A stretch of DNA of 64,000 nt from Pseudomonas lactis (GTDB taxonomy: Bacteria > Pseudomonadota > Gammaproteobacteria > Pseudomonadales > Pseudomonadaceae). How positions within the stretch are numbered: the first letter of the stretch is position 1; the number at the start of each line of letters is the position of its first letter. Location: NCBI RefSeq assembly GCF_001439845.1, contig NZ_JYLO01000023.1, forward strand, positions 1 to 64,000. The letters run 5' to 3'. Of this stretch, positions 18,113 to 25,335 are shown one piece after another. The notes under the pieces were generated by a model. The model saw nothing but the letters and a program-made list of their open reading frames with translations. It was not told the DNA's origin and did no database searches. The position numbers and the translations under genes were made by a program.

Positions 18113-18609
18113 CACTTACCACCCTTGAGCGCTGTGAGCTTTGGTGGCTGGCGAACTCCAAAGCGGCCCGTTGCAGCCTTTTCGGCAGCCTCCTTGGCTG
18201 AGTCCTTTTTACCTGCCTCACCTTTGCGTGAGTGAACGAACGGCATGAGAGCCTTGGCTGCATCGACTCGCAGCTTTGCGTCACTGCCGAAGTCGTTCAT
18301 CACAGCCAGAAGAAAGTCTTTCGGGTCGGAATGACGAAGTGCCTGAGCCAAATCGAAGCCGGCCTCTTCCGGCTCATCCGGTGCCGATTCGGGCTCTTTC
18401 GGGGCTGACGCCTTCGCCATGGAGGGTTTAACAATTTTGTTAATACCAGTCTGGGCCAAGGCAGCCATCACATTGGGGTGCTTGGCCAGCCTGGAACCGG
18501 CGACCGATGCGCTGGAAGCCGCGTAGCCTGCGACTATCGCTGCATCTTTGTTGGAGGCGCCACCCTTCACGGCGGCAACAAAGGCGCGCTGTTTGGGTGT
18601 TAACGCCAT
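18112..18609 (-). CDS. terS: Terminase small subunit
   Basis: 165 residues beginning MALTPKQRAFVAAVKGGASNKDAA, the N-terminal DNA-binding helix-turn-helix of phage small terminases. The middle is acidic and Pro-rich. The C-terminus is basic and may bind TerL. It recognises the packaging site and lies directly upstream of terL. The ATG at 18609 has a GAGG site nine bases before it. Confidence 0.88.
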   Translation of the reverse strand: MALTPKQRAFVAAVKGGASNKDAAIVAGYAASSASVAGSRLAKHPNVMAALAQTGINKIVKPSMAKASAPKEPESAPDEPEEAGFDLAQALRHSDPKDFLLAVMNDFGSDAKLRVDAAKALMPFVHSRKGEAGKKDSAKEAAEKAATGRFGVRQPPKLTALKGGK

Positions 18610-18757
18610 TAACAAAAAACCTCAAAAGGGGAAAAAAAGTGCGCGTGAGAGGGGGAGTGGTCTGGGGAAAAGTCGATCCCCATATTTTGACCGCCCCCGG
18701 GTCTCAGATCGGGGAGTTTGCGTGCCTCAAGGTGCGAGTGACGTGCTACAGATCGAC
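18610..18757 (-). other. terS-HNH intergenic region, candidate cos site
   Basis: This 148-bp stretch has no credible ORF on either strand. It is G/C-rich in its centre (GACCGCCCCCGGGTC) and lies between an HNH nuclease and terS. In HK97-like phages the cohesive-end site usually sits upstream of terS next to an HNH gene. The assignment is from position only; I cannot see the cut site. Confidence 0.35.
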
Positions 18758-19090
18758 TCAGGCGCCCTGCGTTTCCTCGCGCTGCTTCTTCGAGGAGTGG
18801 CAGGTGCCGCACAGGCTCATCCAGTTGGTCCGGTCCCAGAACAGCGTCATATCGCCTCGATGAGGAATGACGTGGTCAACCGTGTTGGCCGCTGTCACCC
18901 TTCCCTCGCGATCGCAGTACACACAGAGCGGGTTGTCATTGAGGTGGACCAGCCGAGCCTTCTGCCACTCGTAGTTGTAGCCACGCTGACTGGACGTGGT
19001 CTTTCCGGTACGCCATGAGCCTGGGGCAGCAGTTGCCAACCTGTTGCCTTGAGTGCTGACCCTATTGCCCAAGGTCTTGATTCGAGCCAT
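18758..19090 (-). CDS. HNH endonuclease of the packaging module
   Basis: 110 residues. A basic N-terminus precedes YNYEWQKARLVHL, then the HNH core: CVYC, the VDHVIPHRGD signature and CGTCHSSKKQ. The two Cys-x2-Cys pairs should bind structural zinc. HNH proteins beside terS/terL are needed for cos cleavage and head morphogenesis in HK97-like phages. The ATG shares one base with the stop of the preceding small gene (TGATG); a GTG one codon upstream is an alternative. Confidence 0.9.
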   Translation of the reverse strand: MARIKTLGNRVSTQGNRLATAAPGSWRTGKTTSSQRGYNYEWQKARLVHLNDNPLCVYCDREGRVTAANTVDHVIPHRGDMTLFWDRTNWMSLCGTCHSSKKQREETQGA

Positions 19091-19266
19091 CACCCTTCCA
19101 GTGATAACTTGATCGAAGCCAGTATCACGCCAAGCGCGGCCGGCTTCGATGACATGGCCAGTTCAACAACCAACGCCTCTACGCGTGCAACCTCGGCACG
19201 CTCATCGGCTGGCATATCGCTGACCAACCCTTTGATCTGGTAGTACTCGGCGCTTACTGTGCTCAT
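19090..19266 (-). CDS. Small phage protein of unknown function
   Basis: 58 residues, MSTVSAEYYQIKGLVSDMPA at the start, acidic and helical, with a mildly hydrophobic C-terminal half (SSKPAALGVILASIKL). The ATG at 19266 has an AAAGGA site at good spacing, so I preferred it to a start twelve codons upstream. It lies between the spanin genes and the HNH gene and is translationally coupled to the latter. No function recognised. Confidence 0.65.
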   Translation of the reverse strand: MSTVSAEYYQIKGLVSDMPADERAEVARVEALVVELAMSSKPAALGVILASIKLSLEG

Positions 19267-19320
19267 GGTGTGGTCCTTTATGCGCGCCACGATTTGGCGC
19301 ATTCGAAAACGTGGCGCGGA

Positions 19321-19593
19321 TTACTTGCTCTGGCTGCGGACGATCTGAGCGTCCACCTGGTCAGCGCAGGTATCCAGCAACTTGATGGCCTTATCCTTCA
19401 GCTCCCACACATCGCCATTGAAGCGAAGGTCTGCTTCATCCTGGTCTACCCGCTCGCACGGGATCAGCTCAGGGGCTTCGATCCTTACGGCCTGGGTCTT
19501 TGTTACTACCGCCGGCTTTGCCGCGCAGGCCGTCAGGAAGAGGCTGAGCAGCCCAGTCACGAACAGGCTTGCTGTTGCGCTTGAGTTCTTCAA
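19321..19593 (-). CDS. Rz1: Outer-membrane spanin Rz1 (lipoprotein)
   Basis: 90 residues, out of frame inside and beyond the 3' end of the Rz gene. The start is a TTG at 19593 with GAGG seven bases upstream. A signal peptide (SLFVTGLLSLFLTAC) ends in the lipobox LTAC, so Cys23 should be lipidated and the mature protein anchored in the outer membrane. With Rz it disrupts the outer membrane at the last step of lysis. The overlapping architecture is diagnostic for Rz/Rz1. Confidence 0.85.
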   Translation of the reverse strand: MKNSSATASLFVTGLLSLFLTACAAKPAVVTKTQAVRIEAPELIPCERVDQDEADLRFNGDVWELKDKAIKLLDTCADQVDAQIVRSQSK

Positions 19594-19855
19594 AGTCTTT
19601 CCTCGCCTTCTCGGCTTTCTTCTCACTGGCCTTGATGCGCTGGGCCAGGTCTGCGGTATACGCCGCGTTGCGAAGTGCTTCGGCGCGCAGCGTGGTGATG
19701 GTGGCCTGGCTTTCGTTGTTGGCCTTGACCGCCTCATCCTTGGCCTGGGATTCAATGCGCTTCTCTGCGCGCAGATCCTCGACACGCATCTGCTGGATGC
19801 CGACGAGCAACAGGCCAACCAGGGCGACGATGATTGCCACTGCTATCGCCTTCAT
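19469..19855 (-). CDS. Rz: Inner-membrane spanin Rz
   Basis: 128 residues. An N-terminal membrane anchor (AIAVAIIVALVGLLLVGI) is followed by a long periplasmic coiled coil (RVEDLRAEKRIESQAKDEA through AEKARKDFEELKR) and a polar tail. This is the i-spanin that pairs with the overlapping Rz1. The ATG overlaps the holin stop (ATGA, 19852-19855). Confidence 0.87.
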   Translation of the reverse strand: MKAIAVAIIVALVGLLLVGIQQMRVEDLRAEKRIESQAKDEAVKANNESQATITTLRAEALRNAAYTADLAQRIKASEKKAEKARKDFEELKRNSKPVRDWAAQPLPDGLRGKAGGSNKDPGRKDRSP

Positions 19856-20178
19856 GCTGAGTCCGCCTTTCTGCCCAGGAACCTGATGATCAGGTCACGA
19901 ATTGCTGTCACACCAATGAAACCAATGGCACCACCAGCAGCCACCGACAAGCTCGGCGGCCATTCCATCCACTCGATGATGCTGCTGGCTGACAGGCTCA
20001 AGGCCCCACACAGCAGCGCCTCGAACAAGGTGCGCCAGTAGTTCGGCTCTTTGGCGTCGTACAGCACGCGCAACAGCGTGATCGTGAAGGCCATGATTGC
20101 GCCCTGCCACAATGGGGTCGAGAGGACCAGCCAGACCTGGGCCCAGAAGTCGGGGTTTTTCTCAGGCATCGGGTTCAT
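19852..20178 (-). CDS. Lambda-family holin
   Basis: 108 residues beginning MNPMPEKNPDFWAQVW. Hydrophobic segments are PLWQGAIMAFTITLLRVLY, LFEALLCGALSLSASSII and LSVAAGGAIGFIGVTAI, with a basic C-terminus (RFLGRKADSA). This fits the phage holin family found in many lambdoid phages. It times lysis by opening holes in the inner membrane. It directly precedes Rz/Rz1, but no endolysin gene lies in the cassette. Confidence 0.85.
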   Translation of the reverse strand: MNPMPEKNPDFWAQVWLVLSTPLWQGAIMAFTITLLRVLYDAKEPNYWRTLFEALLCGALSLSASSIIEWMEWPPSLSVAAGGAIGFIGVTAIRDLIIRFLGRKADSA

Positions 20179-20214
20179 CTCGATATCCTCCCGGGTTGGG
20201 AGTGAGGGAATGGG

Positions 20215-21300
20215 TTAGCTGGAGCGGTGTAGCAGGCCGCCCGGTTTGAGCTCGGTGCGGATCACTTTCTTGACCTTTTCGGCGAAGCTACAACCCAGCA
20301 GGTCAATCTGCTCTTTAAGGTTCCTGCCCAGTTCAGTCTCGTCGATCTTGCCAGCCAGCAATTCGAGGATCTTGCTGGCATCACCATCGGTGATTGCCTT
20401 CTCAATCCCGGTCTGGCCGTTCTTCGTGAGGCTAAAACGCGCAGGATCGACAATCAGGCCAAGGCCGACACCCGCAGCGCACAGGCCATTTACGCCTTCC
20501 TGCATCTTCAACGACCAGCTCGGGCCGATCTTTGCGCTGGTGATCGCGCCATCGTGGAGGAAAGTGTCGTTGATGTAGGTCTTGCCTTCATCAACCTTGA
20601 ATGGCTGAGGCTGCTCAGGTGCATCCAGGTTGCCGAACCGGTACCGAAGCACTCCGTCATGGCTTACCGAGATCACGCCGTCCTTGATGCGGATGTGGGT
20701 GCCGGCCACCTTCGCCTTCTCCAGGCGATCCGCCAGTTCTTCCTCGGTTTCGAGGCGGGAGTAGCTCAGGAACAGGCGAGCATTGAAGGATTCGGCGCCG
20801 TAAATAGCATCGAACTCTTCGAACTCAGCAGTGTGCCGGTACTCCTCAGGAACCTTTTGCAGCTCTGCCGCCATGAACTGGAGCAGATTGGCGGCGTTCT
20901 TGGGCAAGTCGTACTTGCTCCAACTCGCGACCTCTACCGATACCGTCTGGCGATCTGGAGCTTTAGCTGCGTCGCCGAGTACGCAGGAATTGATCTCGAA
21001 ACTGCCATCGTGGTTGAGCTTCCAGCCGGACACACCAGGTACAAAGTTAGTGGACCGGATATGCCCTACTTGCGCCTTTTCAATAGCACCCAGACGGCGC
21101 TCCAGCAGGATGTTATCGCCAAACTTGTTCAACGCCTCCACGTCTACTTGAAGCTTCACCGCCGCTATAGCTGCTTCGCTTGCCGTTACACGAGACGCCA
21201 ATGCCTCATCCGCAACCATCCGCGCACACTGCTCGGATTGAATCTGGGCGCTAATTGCACTTACTTGGCCGGCCAGTGCGTTGAATTGGGGATCAGACAT
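20215..21300 (-). CDS. Tail-fibre-like protein with gpJ C-terminal modules in reversed order
   Basis: 361 residues. It contains modules also found in the gpJ C-terminus, but in nearly opposite order: GWKLNHDGSFEIN (92-104), RYRFGNLDAPE (219-229), PFKVDEGKTYIND...SAKIG (233-259), SWSLKMQ (261-267) and ILELLAGKIDETELG (311-325). In gpJ the equivalents occur as IDETSLG, WSVRMQ, PFAV...NAKIG, GWKLFFDGTFEIN, RYQWGDLNA. It is separate from the tail operon, between the HNH-AP2 gene and the holin. It has no signal peptide. It could be a central-fibre accessory, a lysis-time decoy or a displaced fibre gene; the function is unknown. Confidence 0.7.
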   Translation of the reverse strand: MSDPQFNALAGQVSAISAQIQSEQCARMVADEALASRVTASEAAIAAVKLQVDVEALNKFGDNILLERRLGAIEKAQVGHIRSTNFVPGVSGWKLNHDGSFEINSCVLGDAAKAPDRQTVSVEVASWSKYDLPKNAANLLQFMAAELQKVPEEYRHTAEFEEFDAIYGAESFNARLFLSYSRLETEEELADRLEKAKVAGTHIRIKDGVISVSHDGVLRYRFGNLDAPEQPQPFKVDEGKTYINDTFLHDGAITSAKIGPSWSLKMQEGVNGLCAAGVGLGLIVDPARFSLTKNGQTGIEKAITDGDASKILELLAGKIDETELGRNLKEQIDLLGCSFAEKVKKVIRTELKPGGLLHRSS

Positions 21301-21324
21301 TTGCTGTGCCTCATAGGTAAGGGG

Positions 21325-21801
21325 TTACGCGAAACGGGCGAACTCGCCGTGATACTTTTTTGCCGCTGCTCGATACGCTTCTTGCGCATCCTCAGCACAA
21401 GCAAACCGACCGAGGCTGATCCGCTTTCGGTCAACATTAATCTTTGCTCGCCACGGCCGAATAGACGATGAAGGGTCGTAGGAAACGCCCTTTATTCCGC
21501 ACTTATTGTTCGAGTGAATCTTTCTGTTCCTGAGGTTTTCCGCATGACTGCAAATGCGAAGATTTGCTCTGCGGTTATCCATGCCATCACCGTTAATGTG
21601 ATCAACAACCTTCCCTTCTGGGCAGTCGGTAATCAGCCGGTGCAGCATCTCCAGGCCAACGTACTTGCCCTGCTCGTACAGGAATCGCTGCACGTATCCC
21701 GTGTCACCGCTAGCGCGAAACGTCCAGCCAGCCTCATCGAGGTAATGCATGTCTTCTTGATCGACAAGGCCGGCACGCCCTGCAATTTCAATTGAGGGCA
21801 T
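21325..21801 (-). CDS. HNH endonuclease with AP2 DNA-binding domain
   Basis: 158 residues. The HNH motif is LHRLITDCPEGKVVDHING followed by DNRRANLRICSHAENLRN. The C-terminal third (GIKGVSYDPSSSIRPWRA ... EDAQEAYRAAAKKY) is an AP2-type DNA-binding domain. This domain pair is typical of free-standing homing endonucleases in phages. It sits between the fibre-like gene and a strong terminator, outside the packaging module, which fits a selfish insertion. Confidence 0.88.
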   Translation of the reverse strand: MPSIEIAGRAGLVDQEDMHYLDEAGWTFRASGDTGYVQRFLYEQGKYVGLEMLHRLITDCPEGKVVDHINGDGMDNRRANLRICSHAENLRNRKIHSNNKCGIKGVSYDPSSSIRPWRAKINVDRKRISLGRFACAEDAQEAYRAAAKKYHGEFARFA

Positions 21802-21822
21802 GATTCCGTCCGAATCCTGATC

Positions 21823-21853
21823 AAAAAAAAGGCCCGCCGATATGGCGAGCCTT
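21823..21853 (-). terminator. Strong terminator upstream of the HNH-AP2 gene
   Basis: Minus-strand stem GGCTCGCC/GGCGGGCC (one G-U pair) with a short loop, followed by eight T residues. It lies in the path of late transcription from the Q region, so read-through would need antitermination. The remaining 240 bp to 22095 show no other gene. Confidence 0.8.
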
Positions 21854-22089
21854 GGAATAGGTTCGATGTCTTTCCATCAGTCCGCTTGAGCCAGCCCCAA
21901 TAGCACACAGGTTTGGGCTGCTCATGCTGCCGGTGTTCTTTCGTAACGCGTGACGACCGGCGATACCGCGTCCAGGCCCTGCCCGAAGGCCCACCCTGGC
22001 TATGGCTCACGCAACTAACTTGTGTTTCGTCAACGCCTATATGGCCCCGTGCTATCGTTCAATTTCCACACTGAACAATCCATGGAGCA

Positions 22090-22359
22090 TCAGCGATGAA
22101 GGTAAGCGTTAAGTGCAAGAAGTGCGGCAGTGACAAGTTCGAGATTCCGGCCAGGCCGACAAACTCCTCGAAGATCACCTGCGGCAAGTGCGGCGCCGTC
22201 GAAACTTACGGCAATGTCATGAAGGCTGTTGGCGACAAGGTCACGGAAGACTTGAAGCGGCAACTCGGGAAAATGTTCAAGTGACTGCATAGCCTCGACC
22301 AGTGGGCGCACCAGGTCTTGAAGGCCTTCTACGCTCACTTCCATCTCAAGCTTTGCCAT
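22090..22359 (-). CDS. Possible small late-leader protein (antiparallel to zinc-ribbon gene)
   Basis: 89 residues starting MAKLEMEVSVEGLQDLVRPL. The ATG has an excellent GGAGGCCGC ribosome site six bases upstream, and it follows directly after two terminator hairpins in the late leader. Almost the whole second half overlaps the zinc-ribbon gene on the other strand, so at most one of the two is likely to be strongly expressed at a time. I recognise no family. The ribosome site is the main support. Confidence 0.4.
   Translation of the reverse strand: MAKLEMEVSVEGLQDLVRPLVEAMQSLEHFPELPLQVFRDLVANSLHDIAVSFDGAALAAGDLRGVCRPGRNLELVTAALLALNAYLHR
22096..22284 (+). CDS. Small zinc-ribbon protein (ECs_2282-like family)
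   Basis: 62 residues with two Cys-x2-Cys pairs: KCKKCGSDKFEIP and ITCGKCGAVETYGN, separated by about 20 residues, as in a rubredoxin-like zinc ribbon. A basic helix (VTEDLKRQLGKMFK) ends the protein. Such small putative zinc-binding proteins occur in lambdoid prophages near the Q/late region. It is on the plus strand, against the direction of all surrounding genes, so it needs its own promoter. Function unknown. Confidence 0.72.
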   Translation: MKVSVKCKKCGSDKFEIPARPTNSSKITCGKCGAVETYGNVMKAVGDKVTEDLKRQLGKMFK

Positions 22360-22373
22360 GCGGCCTCCAGAAA

Positions 22374-22402
22374 CGAAAAGCCCAACACAGTGGCTGGGCT
22401 TG
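22374..22402 (-). terminator. Second late-leader terminator
   Basis: Minus-strand AAGCCCA...TGGGCTT stem followed by TTTCGTTT. It lies between the first leader terminator and the ribosome site of the 89-residue ORF. As a tandem with 22418-22446 it would block late transcription unless Q has modified polymerase. Confidence 0.7.
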
Positions 22403-22417
22403 CTAAATTTTGGTCAC

Positions 22418-22446
22418 AAAAAAGCCCGACGCAATGGCCGGGCTTT
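22418..22446 (-). terminator. First late-leader terminator (tR'-like)
   Basis: Minus-strand AAAGCCCG/CGGGCTTT stem followed by a six-T run. It lies about 35-60 bases past the likely start of the late transcript, as the lambda 6S terminator does relative to pR'. Confidence 0.78.
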
Positions 22447-22484
22447 CGATGTGGTGTCGCGCTTGAAAAGCTGAACACGGTGCC

Positions 22485-22513
22485 ATGAAAACAGGGCTAT
22501 TCCGCGTGTGCAA
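22485..22513 (-). promoter_or_regulatory. Candidate late promoter (pR'-like)
   Basis: On the minus strand TTGCAC (22508-22513) and TTTCAT (22485-22490) are 17 bases apart, just after the Q gene and just before two tandem terminators. The boxes are only fair matches to consensus. Position is the main support. Confidence 0.45.
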
Positions 22514-22518
22514 GTTTT

Positions 22519-22902
22519 TTATGCGGCTTCGATGAGTTTTTCCAGTGAGCAGTCTATCCATCCGACTCCCGTTTTGATGATCTCCCTGGCCTTTGCCTCG
22601 CTCATGTCGTACTTGTTGCCAATACGCTTGGCTGGCCACTTGGCTCCATAGTAGAGCCAAATGAAGTCGCCCATTTCTGGCGCACGCTTGCAAAGCCTGG
22701 CGACCGCACCATCGACGACGCTGGCCAGTTCGTCCGTGATGACGTAGGACTTGCTCGTCGACGGGATCATGTCCCGCATGATCGCCCAGGACGGTGACAC
22801 ATAGCTCGGTACGCCCATACCATCCATGCGCCAGAAGCCCCATTGCTCAAGCATGTACTCGGTATCGCCCAACGGCAGGCGCGAAGGTTTTCTTGTATTC
22901 AT
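22519..22902 (-). CDS. Q: Antiterminator Q (Q82-like family)
   Basis: 127 residues, MNTRKPSRLPLGDTEYMLEQ at the start, then WGFWRMDGMGVPSY. This matches the family of lambdoid late antiterminators related to phage 82 Q, which have the LEQWG(x)W start and a C-terminal helix-turn-helix-like part (KRIGNKYDMSEAKAREIIK). It should load on polymerase paused at the late promoter and allow read-through of the tandem terminators at 22446 and 22402. It is the last gene of the early operon. Confidence 0.85.
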   Translation of the reverse strand: MNTRKPSRLPLGDTEYMLEQWGFWRMDGMGVPSYVSPSWAIMRDMIPSTSKSYVITDELASVVDGAVARLCKRAPEMGDFIWLYYGAKWPAKRIGNKYDMSEAKAREIIKTGVGWIDCSLEKLIEAA

Positions 22903-23183
22903 GCCGCTTTCCTCGGTGTCGGTTCGTTCAGGCCAAACAGCTCACGGAGCATCTTGTCGGCGATTTTGTTCTTGGCGTGCCCTTCGGTGATCCACCGGCG
23001 GGCGTAGTCTTGGAATCCGAGGCTGCCGCGGTGGTTTCCCCAGTCTGCGACCAGGTCCATCAGCGCGGCGGCGCCGATACGGCCGTTGGGCTTGTCGAGC
23101 AGCAGCCGGTTGCCCTGCTTGAGGAAGTCTCGCTCGTCAGAAGTCAGAACTTTGCGCGGCAATGCCGCCGTTACGTTACTCAT
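22899..23183 (-). CDS. Unknown early phage protein upstream of Q
   Basis: 94 residues beginning MSNVTAALPRKVLTSDERDF. It is helical and basic, with no recognised domain. The stop overlaps the Q start (ATGA, 22899-22902). I chose the ATG at 23183, which has GGAG eight bases upstream, over one further up without a site. Its position corresponds to the nin region of lambdoid phages. Confidence 0.68.
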   Translation of the reverse strand: MSNVTAALPRKVLTSDERDFLKQGNRLLLDKPNGRIGAAALMDLVADWGNHRGSLGFQDYARRWITEGHAKNKIADKMLRELFGLNEPTPRKAA

Positions 23184-23355
23184 TTGCGGCACTCCCGAGG
23201 CTTTTCCAAACCTCCACAATCACAATTTGTGGATGCAGGGCGCAGGCCCCGCAATCCGTGGCTTGTAGCGGAAAACGTGAATATTGGAATCTAACGCCTG
23301 TCTGCTCGGCATCAGCACGAGGGGCGATCCTGTCTAACGATCTTGAGGTCGTCAT
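23176..23355 (-). CDS. 59-residue early phage protein with a CxxC
   Basis: A short gene filling the apparent gap in the operon. The protein begins MTTSRSLDRIAPRADAEQ and contains a single DCGAC motif and a hydrophobic HPQIVIVEVW strand. The ATG overlaps the stop of the upstream gene (ATGA, 23352-23355) and its end overlaps the downstream start by eight bases. These two overlaps, rather than any homology, support it as a real gene. Function unknown. Confidence 0.6.
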   Translation of the reverse strand: MTTSRSLDRIAPRADAEQTGVRFQYSRFPLQATDCGACALHPQIVIVEVWKSLGSAANE

Positions 23356-23945
23356 AGGCTCGCACTCCGCACCTGTAGATATTCGTTTGGCCTCATGTCA
23401 CCGCGGGCTTGGGCAGATATCGCGTGGCGCCAAGCGCGATACGCATCCTCAGGTGAGGAGCCGACGCCCATCCATGGCAGCCCATCGGCGTAGCAGCAGA
23501 ACGCGTCGTCACGCCCCTTGATCCGCGCCTTCGGTAACCGCCCGGTGAAACCGACCTTGTTCCGTGCCAGCCAGTCACTGACCGCCGGCCAGATGATCGC
23601 CTGCTCGACTTTGGAGAAGTCACCTTTGCCGCCATTGCTGCAGACCTCAGCCAAGCCGTAATCCTGGTTAGCAACCCACAAAACGAAACCACTCGGCGTA
23701 TGGATCAGCTTGTAGCCCTTCATGAGCCAGCCCCAGTCTTCAGGAAAATCACGGATCGACGCAGCGATTCGCTCGGCTTCCGGGTACTTCGGCTCTGGAG
23801 GTGACGGGACAACAACGGCGCCCTCCGGGACGATCCAGCACTGTCCAGCCTCCATCTTTGAGCTAAGCGCGCTCAAGTGCGCACCAGGCACGAACGGCTC
23901 GGCGTTGCGCCCCAGCAGACGGTCCAGCAGCTTAAAACTTCTCAT
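23352..23945 (-). CDS. Unknown phage protein downstream of DnaB-like helicase
   Basis: 197 residues starting MRSFKLLDRLLGRNAEPF. The central part (ASIRDFPEDWGWLMKGYK, TPSGFVLWVANQDYGLAEV) alternates aromatic residues and Gly. The C-terminal SSPEDAYRAWRHAIS is helical. I do not recognise the family. It overlaps the end of the helicase gene by 14 bases and has a GGGAAGAAG ribosome site. The operon position suggests a role in DNA metabolism or early takeover, but nothing in the sequence proves it. Confidence 0.68.
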   Translation of the reverse strand: MRSFKLLDRLLGRNAEPFVPGAHLSALSSKMEAGQCWIVPEGAVVVPSPPEPKYPEAERIAASIRDFPEDWGWLMKGYKLIHTPSGFVLWVANQDYGLAEVCSNGGKGDFSKVEQAIIWPAVSDWLARNKVGFTGRLPKARIKGRDDAFCCYADGLPWMGVGSSPEDAYRAWRHAISAQARGDMRPNEYLQVRSASL

Positions 23946-25335
23946 TGTTCTTCTTCCCCTTGTACTGGCTGGAGAAGGGGCGGCTGATCTCCACCTCTTC
24001 CTGGGTGGGCTCACGGCCCACAAAGTTGACGAACCGCCCGAACTGGCCTTGGCGCTGTACCAGGCATGAGCCGGCTTCGGCTTGCCTCCCCTTATCCAGA
24101 ATCAACTCGGTGACGCCCTGCTGGCCCATCTCAGAGTCCCGGTCGTAATGCACCAGGATCACCGCGTCCGCGTCTTGCTCAATCTGGCCGCTTTCCTTGA
24201 GGTCGCTGGCCTGTGGTTTCTTGCCTGGCCGATTGGCCGGGCCTCGATTGAGTTGCGCCAGCACCAAGATCGGAATCGCCAGCTCGCGGCTTAGGTTCAT
24301 GATGGCGATCGACACCTTGGCTACTGCGTCAGCACGGTTCTGTGACTTGCCGTCAGTCCCGACAATCTGCACGTAGTCGATCATCAGGATGTCGAGCCCA
24401 ACCTCGCGCTGGAGCTTCAACGCCTCGGCTCGGATGGCTGGCATCGTCAGGCCTGGAGTGTCGAGCAGGTAGAGCTCTGCCTCCTTGATTTTTCCGGCCG
24501 CGACGCCTATCCGGTTCCACTCTTCTTGCTCCAGGCACTTGACCTCATCCATCCGACGCAGGTCTACGCCGCCCAGGCTCGCAATGGTCCTCAGTGTCAG
24601 TTGTTCACCAGGCATCTCAAGACTTACCACCAGCCCTACGCCGTGGCCGCGAGTAGCAACGTGATTCATGATCTGCAGCCCCAGCATTGTCTTGCCGCCG
24701 CCCGGTCGACCTCCAATCACCACCATTGATTTTTGGCGCAGAAAGCCAATCAGCTTGTCCAAATCCGCCAGGCCGGTAGAGAGCTTCGGAGGCGCCTTAT
24801 CGTTGAGCACGTCATCCATGTGATCCAGCACAATCGGCAAAACATCGCTCATCCGCTTGTAACCTGCTTTTCCAGATGCCTTCAGGTCACGCAGGTCGGC
24901 CAGCGCCAAATCACACTGATCAAGGATTTCATCTGCTGGCAGATCGTCATAAACGCCGCTGTCCACGATTCGCCCAAGGTCGCGAAACTGACGCACCAGC
25001 GCCCACTTCCTAACCTGCTGGGCATAGCTCTTCCAATTAGCCGCCGATGGGACGCCTCGGCATAGGTCGATGGTGTATTGGAGAGTGGATGTCCCGCTGG
25101 GCAGATAGTGCTGAATCGAGCCCAGCGTCACCGCGTCAACAGGCATACGCTGCGCATGACAGTCGCAGATCACATCGAACAGCGCAGCGTTGTCCTGGTG
25201 CCAGAAGTCGCCAGACTTCATCTGCGAGATGATCTCGTCCAGCATTCCGGCGCTTTCGTTGAGCGAGGCGATCATGATCGCGCCCAGCACGCCCTGCTCG
25301 GCCTCGAGACGGTAATACTTGTCCTCGTGGTTCAT
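23932..25335 (-). CDS. Replicative DNA helicase, DnaB-like
   Basis: 467 residues, the usual length for DnaB helicases. The N-terminal primase-interacting domain (EQGVLGAIMIASLN) is followed by a RecA-like ATPase with Walker A GGRPGGGKT at 208-216, Walker B ILMIDYVQIV and the C-terminal SGQIEQDADAVILVHYDRD. It unwinds the phage fork and is loaded by the DnaC-like protein encoded just upstream (ATGA overlap 25332-25335). The phage thus carries its own helicase as P22 does, rather than recruiting the host one as lambda does. Confidence 0.95.
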   Translation of the reverse strand: MNHEDKYYRLEAEQGVLGAIMIASLNESAGMLDEIISQMKSGDFWHQDNAALFDVICDCHAQRMPVDAVTLGSIQHYLPSGTSTLQYTIDLCRGVPSAANWKSYAQQVRKWALVRQFRDLGRIVDSGVYDDLPADEILDQCDLALADLRDLKASGKAGYKRMSDVLPIVLDHMDDVLNDKAPPKLSTGLADLDKLIGFLRQKSMVVIGGRPGGGKTMLGLQIMNHVATRGHGVGLVVSLEMPGEQLTLRTIASLGGVDLRRMDEVKCLEQEEWNRIGVAAGKIKEAELYLLDTPGLTMPAIRAEALKLQREVGLDILMIDYVQIVGTDGKSQNRADAVAKVSIAIMNLSRELAIPILVLAQLNRGPANRPGKKPQASDLKESGQIEQDADAVILVHYDRDSEMGQQGVTELILDKGRQAEAGSCLVQRQGQFGRFVNFVGREPTQEEVEISRPFSSQYKGKKNNEKF

